Source: Cercospora beticola (taxonomy: Eukaryota; Ascomycota; Dothideomycetes; Mycosphaerellales; Mycosphaerellaceae). From it: a stretch of DNA of 64,000 nt. Shown piece after piece: positions 21,869 through 32,176 of this stretch; within the stretch, counting starts at the first letter, position 1; each line of letters starts with the position of its first letter. The position numbers were made by a program, and so were the translations under genes. The notes below the pieces were generated by a model. The model was not told the DNA's origin and made no database searches. It saw only the letters and a program-made list of their open reading frames with translations. The stretch lies in NCBI RefSeq assembly GCF_033473495.1, contig NC_088936.1:5084001-5148000 (forward strand), in the 5' to 3' direction.

Positions 21869-24800
21869 ATGCCTTCTTCGGCCGAAGCTGCGGCAGCACA
21901 ATGGCTCGAACAGCTGGCGGCCATGAGGGCTGCTATCGCTGAGCTCAAATTACCGGAAACGAACGGCGAACAGAAGCCAGCATACGAAGCTGATCTGGAC
22001 CTCGAGCTGGACGATGACGATTTATCGCCGGCTTCCGGAGACGATATCTGGGATCTGATCAGTGAAGAAGAGGAAGAGACGTTCAGTGAGGACAGTGTTG
22101 AGGTGCCCGCGGCGATTGGACAAGCGCAAGATGGCTCCAGAGATTGGCTCCATGAGAAGTGCCAAACAGTGGCCAACAAGGGCAACGGGCTCGAGGCCAA
22201 TGCTCTTCAAGAGCAGATTATTGCTGTGCTCGCATCTGACAGCAGTGATGATGAGCTGCAGATGACTCTGGCCGATATTCTGGGCTTCGAAGAACTCGAT
22301 CTAGTTTCGGATATCCTCAAGTATCGAAAATCAATTCTTTCCTCCGCTGCTGCTACTTTCACCTCTTCTCGCCCTTCTGGTCTTCTCTCGAAAGCGGAAC
22401 GTGATGCTCGGCTTCGAGAGCAGGATCGAATGCATAAGAGTGCCCCACTTGCGGCTGCGCAGAATCGCTCGCAAGCGGAATATCCGCATATCTACAAGGC
22501 GCATGATGCCGGGAATACGCTTTCTGCGCATGGAAGAAAGTACGCCCTGCCTATGGGTAGCGAGAGAATCGAAAGAGAGAAGTATGAAGAATACAGTATT
22601 CCGGCCAATCGAGTTGGTGTGCTTGGCTCCAATCAAAAACTAGTGGACATCAAGGATATGGACGGCCTGTGCAGGCGTACATTCAAAGGATACAAGTCTC
22701 TCAATCGCATGCAGAGTCTGGTCTATCCAGTTGCGTACAACACAAGTGAAAATATGCTCATTTGTGCTCCAACTGGTGCGGGTAAGACTGACGCAGCGAT
22801 GCTCACGATTTTGAACACCGTTGCCAAGAACATACATCCCAACCCGATCGAGGAACCAGACGCTACGGAGTTCGCTGTGCATGTTGGCGACTTCAAGATC
22901 GTGTATGTTGCGCCAATGAAAGCTCTGGCGGCAGAAATCACGGACAAGCTGGGCAAGCGACTCGCGTGGCTCGGGATGCAAGTGCGAGAGTTGACTGGTG
23001 ATATGCAACTTACCAAAGCCGAGATTGTGGCCACGCAGATCATTGTCACGACACCAGAGAAATGGGATGTAGTGACGAGAAAGTCAATTGGCGATACAGA
23101 ACTTGTGCAAAAGGTTCGACTCTTGATTATTGATGAAGTGCACATGCTGCACGATGAGAGAGGCGCGGTTCTGGAGTCTTTGGTTGCGAGAACTGAACGA
23201 CAGGTTGAGAGTACACAGTCTCTGATTCGAATCGTGGGATTGAGCGCCACGCTGCCGAACTACGTTGATGTGGCAGATTTCTTAAAAGTGAACAGGATGG
23301 CAGGACTGTTCTTCTTCGATCAGTCTTTCCGCCCCGTTCCCCTTGAACAGCACTTTATTGGCGTCAAGGGCAAGCCTGGAACGAAGACGAGTCGAGACAA
23401 CATCGACAATGTGGCCTTTGAGAAGGTCAAGGACATGCTGGAATGTGGACATCAAGTTATGGTCTTCGTGCATAGCCGAAAAGACACGGTCAAAACTGCC
23501 AGGACTCTGTTCGAGATGGCTACGGAGCAGGGCTTGACTGATCTGTTTGATCCAAGTTTATCCGAGGATTACACGCAGGCCCTCAAGGACGTCAAGCAGT
23601 CGAAAGGCCGAGAGATCCGAGAGTTGGTTGCAAAGGGCATGGGAACGCATCATGCCGGCATGCCTCGCTCAGATCGAAACCTGATCGAAAGACTTTTCGC
23701 TGAAGGCGTGCTGAAAGTACTTTGCTGTACTGCGACACTCGCTTGGGGTGTCAACCTTCCGGCTGCCGCTGTTATTATCAAGGGCACCCAGCTGTACAGC
23801 GCCGAAGCTGGTAAATTTGTTGACGTCGGTATCCTGGACGTGTTGCAGATCTTCGGTCGTGCTGGTCGTCCACAATTTCAAGACACTGGTATCGGCATGA
23901 TATTGACAACGCAGGACAAGCTGCAGCATTACTTGACCGCTGTCACGCAGCAACAGCCGATCGAGAGTCAGTTTAGCAAGAAACTGATCGATAATCTGAA
24001 CGCCGAGATCTCGCTGGGCACTGTCACCAGTGTGCCAGAGGCGATCACTTGGATGGGTTACTCTTATCTCTTCGTCCGCATGAAGAGGAACCCAATCGCA
24101 TACGGCATTGAGTGGGCTGAGATTCAGCGAGATCCGAATCTGGTCCAGCGCAGACGAGATCTCATCATTCGAGCTGCAAAGGTTTTGCAGTCGAGCCAGA
24201 TGATTATCTTCAACGAAACGACAGAGGAGCTTCGAGCGAAGGATGTTGGTAGGATTGCAAGTCAGTACTACGTGCTGCAGACCAGCGTTGAGATCTTCAA
24301 CACAATGATGCGACCTCAAGCCACGGAAGCAGATATCCTCAAGATGATCAGTATGAGTGGAGAGTTTGACAACATCACCAGCCGAGAGAGCGAAGAGAAA
24401 GAGCTGATGAGACTGAAAGAGAACGCTGCGCCGTGCGACATCGAGGGCGGTATCGGAACACAGCAGGGCAAGACGAACGTCCTTCTGCAATCGTACATCA
24501 GCAAGGCGAACCTCGAAGACTTCACTCTGGTCTCTGACACGGCCTACGTTGCTCAAAACGCGGCCCGTATCTGTCGAGCATTGTTCATGATTGCGCTTAA
24601 TAGGCGTTGGGGCTACCAATGTCTTGTCCTGTTGAGCATGTGCAAGAGTATCGAAAAGCGGGTCTGGCCTTACGAGCATCCCTTCCATCAATTTGAGTTG
24701 CCACAAAGTGTCATGCGACAACTTGACGAGAAGGGTAGCACCGCTTCGATTGAGTCACTGCGAGACATGGAAAGTGCTGAGATTGGCAGTCTGGTGCACA

Positions 24801-27800
24801 ACCAGAAGATGGGCAGCACTATCGGCAAGCTGTTGAACAACTTCCCGACCGTAGCTATTGAAGCTGAGATTGCGCCTCTCAATCGAGACGTGCTTCGAGT
24901 CAAGTTGTACGTGACCCCGGAGTTCACCTGGAATGATCGCCATCATGGCAAGAGCGAAAGCTACTGGATCTGGGTGGAGAACTCTGAGACCAGCGAGATC
25001 TATCACCATGAGTACTTCATCCTTAGCAGGAAGAAGCTCTACGACGATCACGAGTTGAACTTTACGATCCCTCTCTCTGACCCACTGCCAAGTCAGATTT
25101 ATGTTCGAGCTGTGAGCGATCGCTGGCTGGGGGCTGAGACTGTCACGCCCGTTTCGTTCCAACATCTGATCCGTCCGGATACTGAGAGCGTATACACCGA
25201 TCTGCTCAATCTGCAACCCTTGCCGATCAAGGCATTGAAGAACCCGCTGCTGGAGGAGATCTACGGTCAGCGCTTCCAGTTCTTCAACCCTATGCAGACC
25301 CAGCTCTTCCACTGCATGTATTACACTCCTGCCAATGTTCTGCTTGGCTCTCCTACCGGATCTGGAAAGACCATCGCGGCCGAACTTGCAATGTGGTGGG
25401 CCTTCCGAGAGAAGCCTGGCAGCAAGGTCGTCTACATTGCACCGATGAAGGCTCTGGTTCGTGAACGTGTTCAAGACTGGCAGAAGCGCCTGACGCGGCA
25501 GATGGGTCTGAAGCTGGTCGAGTTGACTGGTGACAACACACCTGATACTCGAACAATTCGTGATGCCGATATTATAGTCACCACACCTGAGAAGTGGGAT
25601 GGTATATCACGTTCGTGGCAAACTCGAAGCTATGTCCAGCAAGTCAGCTTGGTGATCATTGATGAAATTCACTTGCTCGGTGGAGATCGTGGACCAATTC
25701 TGGAGATCATTGTGAGTCGTATGAACTACATTGCTTCGCAGAAGAAGGGCTCTGTGAGAATTGTTGGCATGAGTACTGCTTGTGCGAATGCCATGGACTT
25801 GGCCAATTGGCTGGGCGTCAAAGAAGGCTTGTTCAACTTCCGACACTCGGTGCGACCTGTTCCTTTGGAGATCTACATTGACGGGTTCCCAGAACAGAGA
25901 GGATTCTGTCCGTTGATGGAGAGCATGAATCGGCCGACTTTCTTGGCGATCAAAGCTCACAGCCCCAGCAAGCCGGTTATTGTTTTCGTCGCATCGAGAA
26001 GACAGACGAGACTGACTGCGAGGGCGCTTATCAACCTTTGTGGCATGGAAGACAATCCGAGAAGATTCATGCATATGTCTGAAGACGATCTGGCATTGAA
26101 CACAGAGCGCGTGAAGGATGATGCGCTGAGAGAAGCACTGAGCTTCGGCATCGGATTGCATCATGCTGGACTTGTCGAGTCGGATCGATCGCTGGCCGAA
26201 GAGCTTTTCGCCAACAACAAGATCCAAATCTTGGTCGCAACGAGTACTCTGGCATGGGGTGTCAACTTGCCCGCGCATTTAGTCGTGGTCAAGGGAACTC
26301 AGTTCTTCGATGCAAAGATTGAAGGCTATAAAGACATGGACTTGACAGACGTCCTCCAGATGCTGGGACGAGCTGGTCGACCGCAATTCGACACTTCTGG
26401 TATCGCGAGAATTTTCACGCAGGATTCAAAGAAGCCCTTTTACAAGCACTTTTTGCATACAGGCTTCCCTGTTGAGTCGAGCTTGCACAATGTTTTGGAC
26501 AATCACTTGGGTGCCGAGGTCTCAGCTGAGACTATCGCGACCAAGCAGGATGCTCTGGACTACTTGACTTGGACATTCTTCTTCCGACGTCTGCACAAGA
26601 ACCCGTCCTACTATGGGCTGGAAATCTCTGCTGAAGAGAACAACACGATTGCTGCCCAACAGGCTGCCAGTGATTACATGATTGAGATGGTCGACAAGTC
26701 GCTCAATGAGCTTGCAGAATCGAAATGTATCACCATCATGCCGAATGGCGATATCGATCCTACACCTCTCGGCAAAATCATGAGTTACTACTATCTCTCT
26801 CACAAGACCGTTCGAACATTGACTGAGCATGCCAAACCTACTGCAACCTTCGAGGACGTTCTGGGCTGGATGTGCCGCGCGACAGAATATGACGAGCTCC
26901 CTGTCCGACACAACGAAGACCTCATCAACGCCGAGCTGTCCAAAAACCTTCCCATCGACGCAGAAAAGCTGGGTCTTGTCATGTGGGATCCGCATGTCAA
27001 AGCTCATCTCTTGCTCCAAGCGCACTTCTCTCGAATCGATCTTCCGATCAGCGATTATGTGGGTGATCAGAACTCGGTTTTGGACCAGGCAATCCGTATC
27101 TTGCAGGCTTCGATCGATGTCTTAACAGAGCTAGGATACCTGCAGAGTTGCAAGATGATGATGACGCTTCTGCAGTGTGTGAAGAGCGGAAGATGGCCAG
27201 ATGATGGACCATTAGCGATCTTCCCCGGTGTTGGACCTGAGAAGGAGAAGAAGAGAATTCTTGGAGATAATGGAAGGCCGAAGACTTTGTGCGAGGCTAC
27301 GACTTGTGAAAGAGGGGTCATCGAGGGCGCGTTGAAGCAAGTCGGGCTACCAAATCCCAGCTTTGGGAGGGTCATGAAACCTCTTGGTCAACTACCCCAA
27401 CTGCAAATCGGTGTCTCGGACGTGAACGCTCTGGGCTTGAGCGTTTACTTGTCCCGCCTCAATCCTGTTCAGGACAAGGAGTACAGAATCTACGCGCCGC
27501 GCTACCCGAAGCCGCAGACAGAGGGATACTTCTTGATCGTGCATGATGCTACGAATGGAGAAATTTATGCCATGAAGAGAGTCAATTGGCCTTCAAATGA
27601 CAGAGGTGGGAAAGGAAGAGGTGCTGGTACGAACGCTGTGGGGAGCAAGCCGACGACGAAGTCTACTTTCAGTTTGCCGGAGAGTGATGTGGAGAGGAAG
27701 ATCAGAGTTGTGGTTGTTAGTGATGCGTATATTGGGATGGAGTGGGTGGTTGAGGAGGATGTGGAGGTTCCTCCTGTGCCGAGGGTGGTGGATGATGGGT

Positions 27801-27820
27801 TGAAGAAGGGAAAGGAGTAA
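21869..27820 (+). CDS. SLH1: Ski2-like RNA helicase Slh1 (ASCC3 ortholog)
   Basis: Large tandem-cassette DExH helicase; Slh1/ASCC3 acts in the ribosome-quality-control trigger complex that splits collided ribosomes. Single exon of 1983 aa from ATG 21869 (MPSSAEAAAAQWLEQLAA). First cassette: Walker A APTGAGKTDAAML near residue 300, DEVH near 422, then a Sec63 domain. Second cassette: GSPTGSGKTIAAEL near 1159, DEIH near 1265, then a second Sec63 domain. Size and N-terminus, including the LADILGFEELDLVSDIL segment, favour Slh1 over the spliceosomal relative Brr2, which is larger. The 5' frame stays open upstream of 21869 but without an ATG. Several antisense frames, up to 350 codons, are shadows. 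Confidence 0.92.
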   Translation: MPSSAEAAAAQWLEQLAAMRAAIAELKLPETNGEQKPAYEADLDLELDDDDLSPASGDDIWDLISEEEEETFSEDSVEVPAAIGQAQDGSRDWLHEKCQTVANKGNGLEANALQEQIIAVLASDSSDDELQMTLADILGFEELDLVSDILKYRKSILSSAAATFTSSRPSGLLSKAERDARLREQDRMHKSAPLAAAQNRSQAEYPHIYKAHDAGNTLSAHGRKYALPMGSERIEREKYEEYSIPANRVGVLGSNQKLVDIKDMDGLCRRTFKGYKSLNRMQSLVYPVAYNTSENMLICAPTGAGKTDAAMLTILNTVAKNIHPNPIEEPDATEFAVHVGDFKIVYVAPMKALAAEITDKLGKRLAWLGMQVRELTGDMQLTKAEIVATQIIVTTPEKWDVVTRKSIGDTELVQKVRLLIIDEVHMLHDERGAVLESLVARTERQVESTQSLIRIVGLSATLPNYVDVADFLKVNRMAGLFFFDQSFRPVPLEQHFIGVKGKPGTKTSRDNIDNVAFEKVKDMLECGHQVMVFVHSRKDTVKTARTLFEMATEQGLTDLFDPSLSEDYTQALKDVKQSKGREIRELVAKGMGTHHAGMPRSDRNLIERLFAEGVLKVLCCTATLAWGVNLPAAAVIIKGTQLYSAEAGKFVDVGILDVLQIFGRAGRPQFQDTGIGMILTTQDKLQHYLTAVTQQQPIESQFSKKLIDNLNAEISLGTVTSVPEAITWMGYSYLFVRMKRNPIAYGIEWAEIQRDPNLVQRRRDLIIRAAKVLQSSQMIIFNETTEELRAKDVGRIASQYYVLQTSVEIFNTMMRPQATEADILKMISMSGEFDNITSRESEEKELMRLKENAAPCDIEGGIGTQQGKTNVLLQSYISKANLEDFTLVSDTAYVAQNAARICRALFMIALNRRWGYQCLVLLSMCKSIEKRVWPYEHPFHQFELPQSVMRQLDEKGSTASIESLRDMESAEIGSLVHNQKMGSTIGKLLNNFPTVAIEAEIAPLNRDVLRVKLYVTPEFTWNDRHHGKSESYWIWVENSETSEIYHHEYFILSRKKLYDDHELNFTIPLSDPLPSQIYVRAVSDRWLGAETVTPVSFQHLIRPDTESVYTDLLNLQPLPIKALKNPLLEEIYGQRFQFFNPMQTQLFHCMYYTPANVLLGSPTGSGKTIAAELAMWWAFREKPGSKVVYIAPMKALVRERVQDWQKRLTRQMGLKLVELTGDNTPDTRTIRDADIIVTTPEKWDGISRSWQTRSYVQQVSLVIIDEIHLLGGDRGPILEIIVSRMNYIASQKKGSVRIVGMSTACANAMDLANWLGVKEGLFNFRHSVRPVPLEIYIDGFPEQRGFCPLMESMNRPTFLAIKAHSPSKPVIVFVASRRQTRLTARALINLCGMEDNPRRFMHMSEDDLALNTERVKDDALREALSFGIGLHHAGLVESDRSLAEELFANNKIQILVATSTLAWGVNLPAHLVVVKGTQFFDAKIEGYKDMDLTDVLQMLGRAGRPQFDTSGIARIFTQDSKKPFYKHFLHTGFPVESSLHNVLDNHLGAEVSAETIATKQDALDYLTWTFFFRRLHKNPSYYGLEISAEENNTIAAQQAASDYMIEMVDKSLNELAESKCITIMPNGDIDPTPLGKIMSYYYLSHKTVRTLTEHAKPTATFEDVLGWMCRATEYDELPVRHNEDLINAELSKNLPIDAEKLGLVMWDPHVKAHLLLQAHFSRIDLPISDYVGDQNSVLDQAIRILQASIDVLTELGYLQSCKMMMTLLQCVKSGRWPDDGPLAIFPGVGPEKEKKRILGDNGRPKTLCEATTCERGVIEGALKQVGLPNPSFGRVMKPLGQLPQLQIGVSDVNALGLSVYLSRLNPVQDKEYRIYAPRYPKPQTEGYFLIVHDATNGEIYAMKRVNWPSNDRGGKGRGAGTNAVGSKPTTKSTFSLPESDVERKIRVVVVSDAYIGMEWVVEEDVEVPPVPRVVDDGLKKGKE

Positions 27821-27973
27821 GGAGATGATGAAGGCATGAGGCTGATAAACAGAGTTGGCAGTATGGAATGACTGCGCGATTGCATGAAGTTACGAACTTC
27901 ACGACGAGCAGGATACCAGGCGTTCAATCCGAATATAGGCTTTTGTGGTGGAATTCGAACTGAATGTTTGCTT

Positions 27974-28014
27974 GACGCTAATGCATGGAACTCACTAGCG
28001 GCGTTTCGAGTCGA
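27974..28014 (+). promoter_or_regulatory. BTB-family upstream element, copy 1
   Basis: About 95 bp before the start of the first + strand BTB gene. It reads GACGCTAATGCA, a short variable piece, then CACTAGCGGCGTTTCGA and GTCGA. The same blocks recur before the next BTB gene. Confidence 0.5.
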
Positions 28015-28108
28015 AGCTTGCGGATGCTATAAGTTGCCTCAACTTCTCGCGGATTTTCTCTTCGGCGACAACATTTCGCAAGTCATCGTCACCGGCCCCC
28101 AACTCGCA

Positions 28109-29131
28109 ATGGCCAACACGGCCATTACGACCATCGCGAGTGACGGCGATGTGATTCTCACCGTCGGCGCCCCAACGGACTCAGCCATGTGCCGCAAAAT
28201 GCGCGTTTCCGCCGCCACGCTCACCGCAATCTCGCCACTGTTCAAAACACTCTTTGGACCACATTTTCGCGAGGGTCGGCAAGCTAGGAATTCCTCCAAA
28301 CCGGCTGAGATCCCGCTGCCAGAGGACGACCCCCTGGCTGTCTTGGTACTGTGTCAGATGGCACACATGTGCTCCGACAATCTTCGCACTCTGCTCGATT
28401 CACCGGAGCTCCTGAGTCTTGCCATAACCGTCGACAAGTACCGCTGTGTGACTCCCCTCAAGCTCCAGTGCTCTGCGCTCCTTCTAGCATGGTGTCAATA
28501 CGATCCCGTTGGCCGCTCCACATATGCCAGTTCCCTGGAACAAGATCTGTGGCGTATGGCTTCAGCAGCATATCTCATCGATTGTCCTCACACTTTCGAA
28601 AAGGTCACCTCAATGCTCGTAACGCATACGTGGTCCAAGTTCGACTTTCTCTCGACTGAGGCTTTGCCAGCGGGTGTCACTGGTAAGAGGATCTCGTCAC
28701 TCGCTACTAGCATCCACTGATTGAGCACAGCTGCTGTTGCGGAGAAGCGGAGCACTGCCAGGCAAGTACTCAACACAGCTCTCCCAGCGCTCTCGTCTGC
28801 TTCTTGCGTCCATGTCTGCAAGAGTAAACATCGCGACTTCATGCAGAAGCTGTCACAGCTGTTCGAACTGAAGTTTTGGCCGCCAACTTTCGATAGCCGC
28901 CGCACCTCCTTGCAAGCATTGGTGGAAAAGACTCGCAACTTACCGACGATTCGACACAAAGACTACGGTTCGTGCGAACATCACTGGACGACCATCAGCA
29001 TCGAATCCAAGACCTTTCAGCTCGTTGCCAGTCAGGTCGCAGCGGAGTGCACTGGTTTGTGCTTGGCTTGCGCCAAAGCCTCTAACATCACGATGGGTTC
29101 GTTGTGCGTCGACCACGCCCCGAAGCGTTGA
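28109..29131 (+). CDS. BTB/POZ protein with C-terminal Cys/His tail (BTB-1)
   Basis: Member of the seven-gene BTB family in this window. Exons 28109-28682 and 28731-29131 join across a 48-bp phase-1 intron (GTAAGA...GCACAG), giving 324 aa. The BTB domain opens IASDGDVILTVG and contains LFKTLFGPHFREGRQ. After the splice comes AAVAEKRSTARQ, then a WPPTF segment, and the tail GLCLACAKASNITMGSLCVDH. Its C302, C305, C317 and H320 form a C-x2-C-x11-C-x2-H pattern likely to bind zinc. Extra cysteines (CVHVCKSKH, CEHHW) could form a second site. The ATG at 28109 is chosen because it aligns with its paralogs; the frame is open further upstream. BTB domains usually mediate dimerisation or cullin-3 binding; the role here is unknown. 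Confidence 0.85.
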
Positions 29132-29564
29132 AGGACAACAAGGTAAGGCTGTTGCTGGAAATAGGCTATGGCGGCAAGTGACACTGGAACAGAACAGCTC
29201 ATGAAAGAGGAAGATGCTGAAAAAAGGCCAAATGCTTGTGATCGAGCTCGATTCCGAAGCGAAGGGTCAATGCATACAGGCTGTTAGAGCTGCCAAGGCA
29301 TGGTAGCGGGGATGTTCAACACGCATTATGTATCGTTGGCGTCTTATGACGGCGGAGTAGCAGGGCCAATGCAGAGTTGTGATGGCGGAACCGATCGGAC
29401 ATCACCGCGAGGCCACTGCGCTGCATAGAAAACTGAATCAAAAAATTACAGCTCGGGTCCTTTTCCTTCATTTTACAGACCTGCACAGGATGAGATTCGA
29501 ACGATCGGACAACGCGCTTGATGTCCTAGTGGGCACTTCGCTCCCTCGCTGTAACACGGAAGGC
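29132..29564. other. Intergenic between BTB-1 and BTB-2
   Basis: No gene seen. A GATTCGAAC string near 29484 resembles a tRNA T-loop in reverse but lacks a matching stem. Confidence 0.4.
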
Positions 29565-29639
29565 AAGTGAAGTTGATGCAGTGGCCGCCTGACGCTAATG
29601 CACGGCAAGCACTAGCGGCGTTTCGAAGTTTCGAGTCGA
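29565..29639 (+). promoter_or_regulatory. BTB-family upstream element, copy 2
   Basis: Ends about 114 bp before the BTB-2 start. It begins AAGTGAAGTTGA, then GACGCTAATGCA, then CACTAGCGGCGTTTCGA, matching copy 1 at 17 of 17 bases in the last block. An 8-bp direct duplication (TTTCGAAG/TTTCGAG) is inserted before GTCGA. Confidence 0.5.
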
Positions 29640-29752
29640 GGCTGGCGTTTTTCTGCTTCAGCTTGCTGCACTTCTTTGCACGACAGCAACACGACTTGAC
29701 CTCACCAAGACCGATCTGTCACAGCTGGCAACCGCCCCAGTACGTTACGGAG

Positions 29753-30750
29753 ATGGAGCACATCCAGGAAATTGCCCCTGACGGCGACGTGATCCTTGTG
29801 GTCGGGTCGGACAAGTTCCCCAAGATCAAGCTGCGCGTTTCCTCAGTGCTGCTCGCCAACACGTCGCCGGTCTTCAAGACGATGTTCGGCCCACACTTTC
29901 GCGAGGGTCGTCAACTTCGCAATTCTGCGAATCACAGTCCACCTGAGGTTCCGTTGCCCGATGATGAGTGGCTTCCAATGACTTTACTTTGCAAGATGGC
30001 ACACCTGCGGTGCGAGGAACGTGAACCCGTTTGCGGCCCACGCGAACTTCATTCTCTCGCAAAACTCATCGACAAATACTGCTGTGCAGCGCCTCTTCGA
30101 TTGCAGAGCTCCGCCCTGCTTCTCACTGTCTTACACCGCGGCGACGGTTACAAGATCAAAGACGAAGACCTTTGGAATCTCTCATCCGCCGCCTATTTGA
30201 TGGACTGCTCTCAGGCGTTCAAGGTTGCCACTTCGAAGCTTCTCCTAAATACGCAAGACGTATTCCAACTGCGGACAATAGATCATCTCCCTGCCAACAC
30301 GGTTGGTAAGCTATCCCTTCCTGTGTCCGCTCTCCAAATGACAGACTGACAGAAGCCCTCTCAGGAGCGATATGTGAGAAGCGTGCCGCTGCCTGGCACA
30401 TCTTTTGTGGCGGCTTGCCGGAGCTTGGAGCAACAGCCCTAGATCACTCCTGCTCGAACCATGCCCAGGGGTTCACGGACCGTCTCGCCGAGGCATTCAA
30501 ACTAGTTTACTGGCCGCCAATATTTGGAAGCCATACATTGCGCGACCTTTTGACGATGACTAGAGCCCTCTCTGGTACTTCGCGCTGCAATGGGAACTGC
30601 GAGCACGTCCAGTCTCCCGTTGACAACGCGGCATTCTGCAAGGTTGCGAAGCAAGTCGAGGATATCTGTCGGGGACTGTGTTTGGCGTGCGCAAAAGCTG
30701 GAAAGTACCTCATGGGGGCTGCTTGTAAAGAGCACAAGTGGAATATGTGA
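29753..30750 (+). CDS. BTB/POZ protein with C-terminal Cys/His tail (BTB-2)
   Basis: Exons 29753-30305 and 30365-30750 join across a 59-bp phase-1 intron (GTAAGC...CTCTCAG), giving 312 aa. The BTB part starts IAPDGDVILVVG and has VFKTMFGPHFREGRQ, nearly identical to the paralogs. The second exon begins GAICEKRAAAWHI, carries WPPIF, and ends with the tail CLACAKAGKYLMGAACKEH, whose C290, C293, C305 and H308 repeat the C-x2-C-x11-C-x2-H spacing exactly. A CNGNCEH piece upstream resembles the extra Cys/His cluster of BTB-1. Position, exon structure and sequence indicate tandem duplication with BTB-1 and BTB-3. No DNA-binding or kelch domain is seen. Function unknown. Confidence 0.86.
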
Positions 30751-31179
30751 AAATTAAATTGCACTCATCAAGGTGGAGTGATCCGAGGCTGATCAATAGA
30801 TGGCCGGGGTCCGCTATTATGCAACACGGCGCTCAGACACAGGTGCCCTTGTTCAGTAGGAACTGTGCTAATCGTATTCCATGTTGCTTCGCTACTGCAA
30901 TCTCTGCTTTGAACTGACATTGACACCTTTACAAGAAGATGAGAGCCTACCCAAGAGTTTACTCGTTCCCAAAGCGATGTAGCTTCTGCGGCGTAGTTCT
31001 AGCCAGATTGTACAACTGAGAATATGCTCGAGTGTACACGATGCCCGCTGCACGTGTCGGATTCACCAGGATCGTTCGAGTCCGAATCGCAGTAATCATA
31101 CTTCAAGCACTTCACTCTTCCACCTTCACTACAGCAATCCCAAGTCAGACTAGAGCGACTGGGCCTGGCCAAAGAGGAT
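30751..31179. other. Intergenic between BTB-2 and BTB-3
   Basis: Holds the BTB-3 leader. The CACTAGCGGCG block is absent, but CACTTCACTCTTCCACCTTCA pyrimidine-rich sequence lies shortly before the start codon. Confidence 0.35.
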
Positions 31180-32176
31180 ATGTCCCAACGCGACGTGGCC
31201 GTCATAGCGGCCGATGGAGACTTGATTCTCGTAGTCGGCCACGAAAAGGGGAGGATTCGGGTTTCATCAGCATTACTCGCAAACGCCTCAGCTGTCTTTA
31301 GGGCAATATTCAATCACGAGAAGTTCCGCGAATTTCAACGAGAGCAGAAAGATCGAGGCGGTCCCATCGAAATCATCCTAGACAAAGATGGCTACATCTC
31401 CATGGAACAACTCTGCAAGATGGCACATCTGAAGCACGCCGATCTGACGAAGACTTTCGATGCAGAGAAGCTTTTCGATCTCGCCATACACATCGACAAG
31501 TATAAATGCTCGAGTTCGTTGAAGCTTCAGTCTGCCGCTTTGCTTTACTCCTGGTTGGACTCCAGCGCTGTCGACGAGGCACGCATATCACAGGATGACC
31601 GTTGGCGTATCGTAACCGCCTCGTACCTTATGGACTGCCCCCAAGCTTTCAAAATGACTACTCAGAAGCTGATCACCGAAACGACGGGAAACCTTCACTC
31701 AGAATACATGAATGACTTGCCTGTCAGTGTCGGTGGTAAGTCCCAACAATTGATCTCTCTGGCCCTTTCTGACCTGCCGCATAGTCGCAATCGCAGAGAA
31801 GCGCTCCAGCGCATGGCAGTACCTCTGCTACGAGCTACCCAAACTCGGGATTCCCATCTGCAAGTCAAACTGCCGCCGGGAGGCGAGAACGCAGAGATAC
31901 ATGCTCGCCATCAACAAGGCTTTTGGCCTGCTTTACTGGCCTCCGAAGTTCAAGGAAGGATCCAAACCACTTTCTTACTGGATAGAGAAGACACGTGGGC
32001 TTCGCGATATCATAACGGCGTGTGACAAAGCATGTCGACCAGAGAGAGTCAAGAAGTCTCAGTTTCAAGATCTGGCCGCGAGCGTTGCGAAGCGTTGCGA
32101 AGGTCTATGTTTGGAGTGTTCGAAGAAAGAAGCTCCCAATCTGGACAAGAAGTGTACGGTGCATACAGGTCATTAG
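31180..32176 (+). CDS. BTB/POZ protein with C-terminal Cys/His tail (BTB-3)
   Basis: Exons 31180-31735 and 31785-32176 join across a 49-bp phase-1 intron (GTAAGT...CGCATAG), giving 315 aa. This is the most divergent of the + strand trio: the usual GPHFREG loop is replaced by AIFNHEKFREFQRE, while the opening IAADGDLILVVG is kept. The second exon begins VAIAEKRSSAWQY, has WPPKF, and ends CLECSKKEAPNLDKKCTVH, with C294, C297, C309 and H312 at the family spacing. Keeping the cysteines while the BTB loop changes argues that the tail is under constraint. Function unknown. Confidence 0.84.

Noticed and set aside
23669..24721. 350-codon antisense frame
   Set aside because: Lies entirely inside SLH1 on the opposite strand and reflects the codon pattern of that gene.
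29470..29520. tRNA-like T-loop (reverse GTTCGAATC); similar strings near 38470 and 41606
   Set aside because: None has a paired T stem, matching acceptor stem or D arm, so no tRNA gene is claimed.
28109..32176. CRISPR-like or transposon origin for the repeated BTB blocks
   Set aside because: No short regular repeats with spacers, no terminal inverted repeats and no transposase; the similarity is explained by tandem gene duplication.
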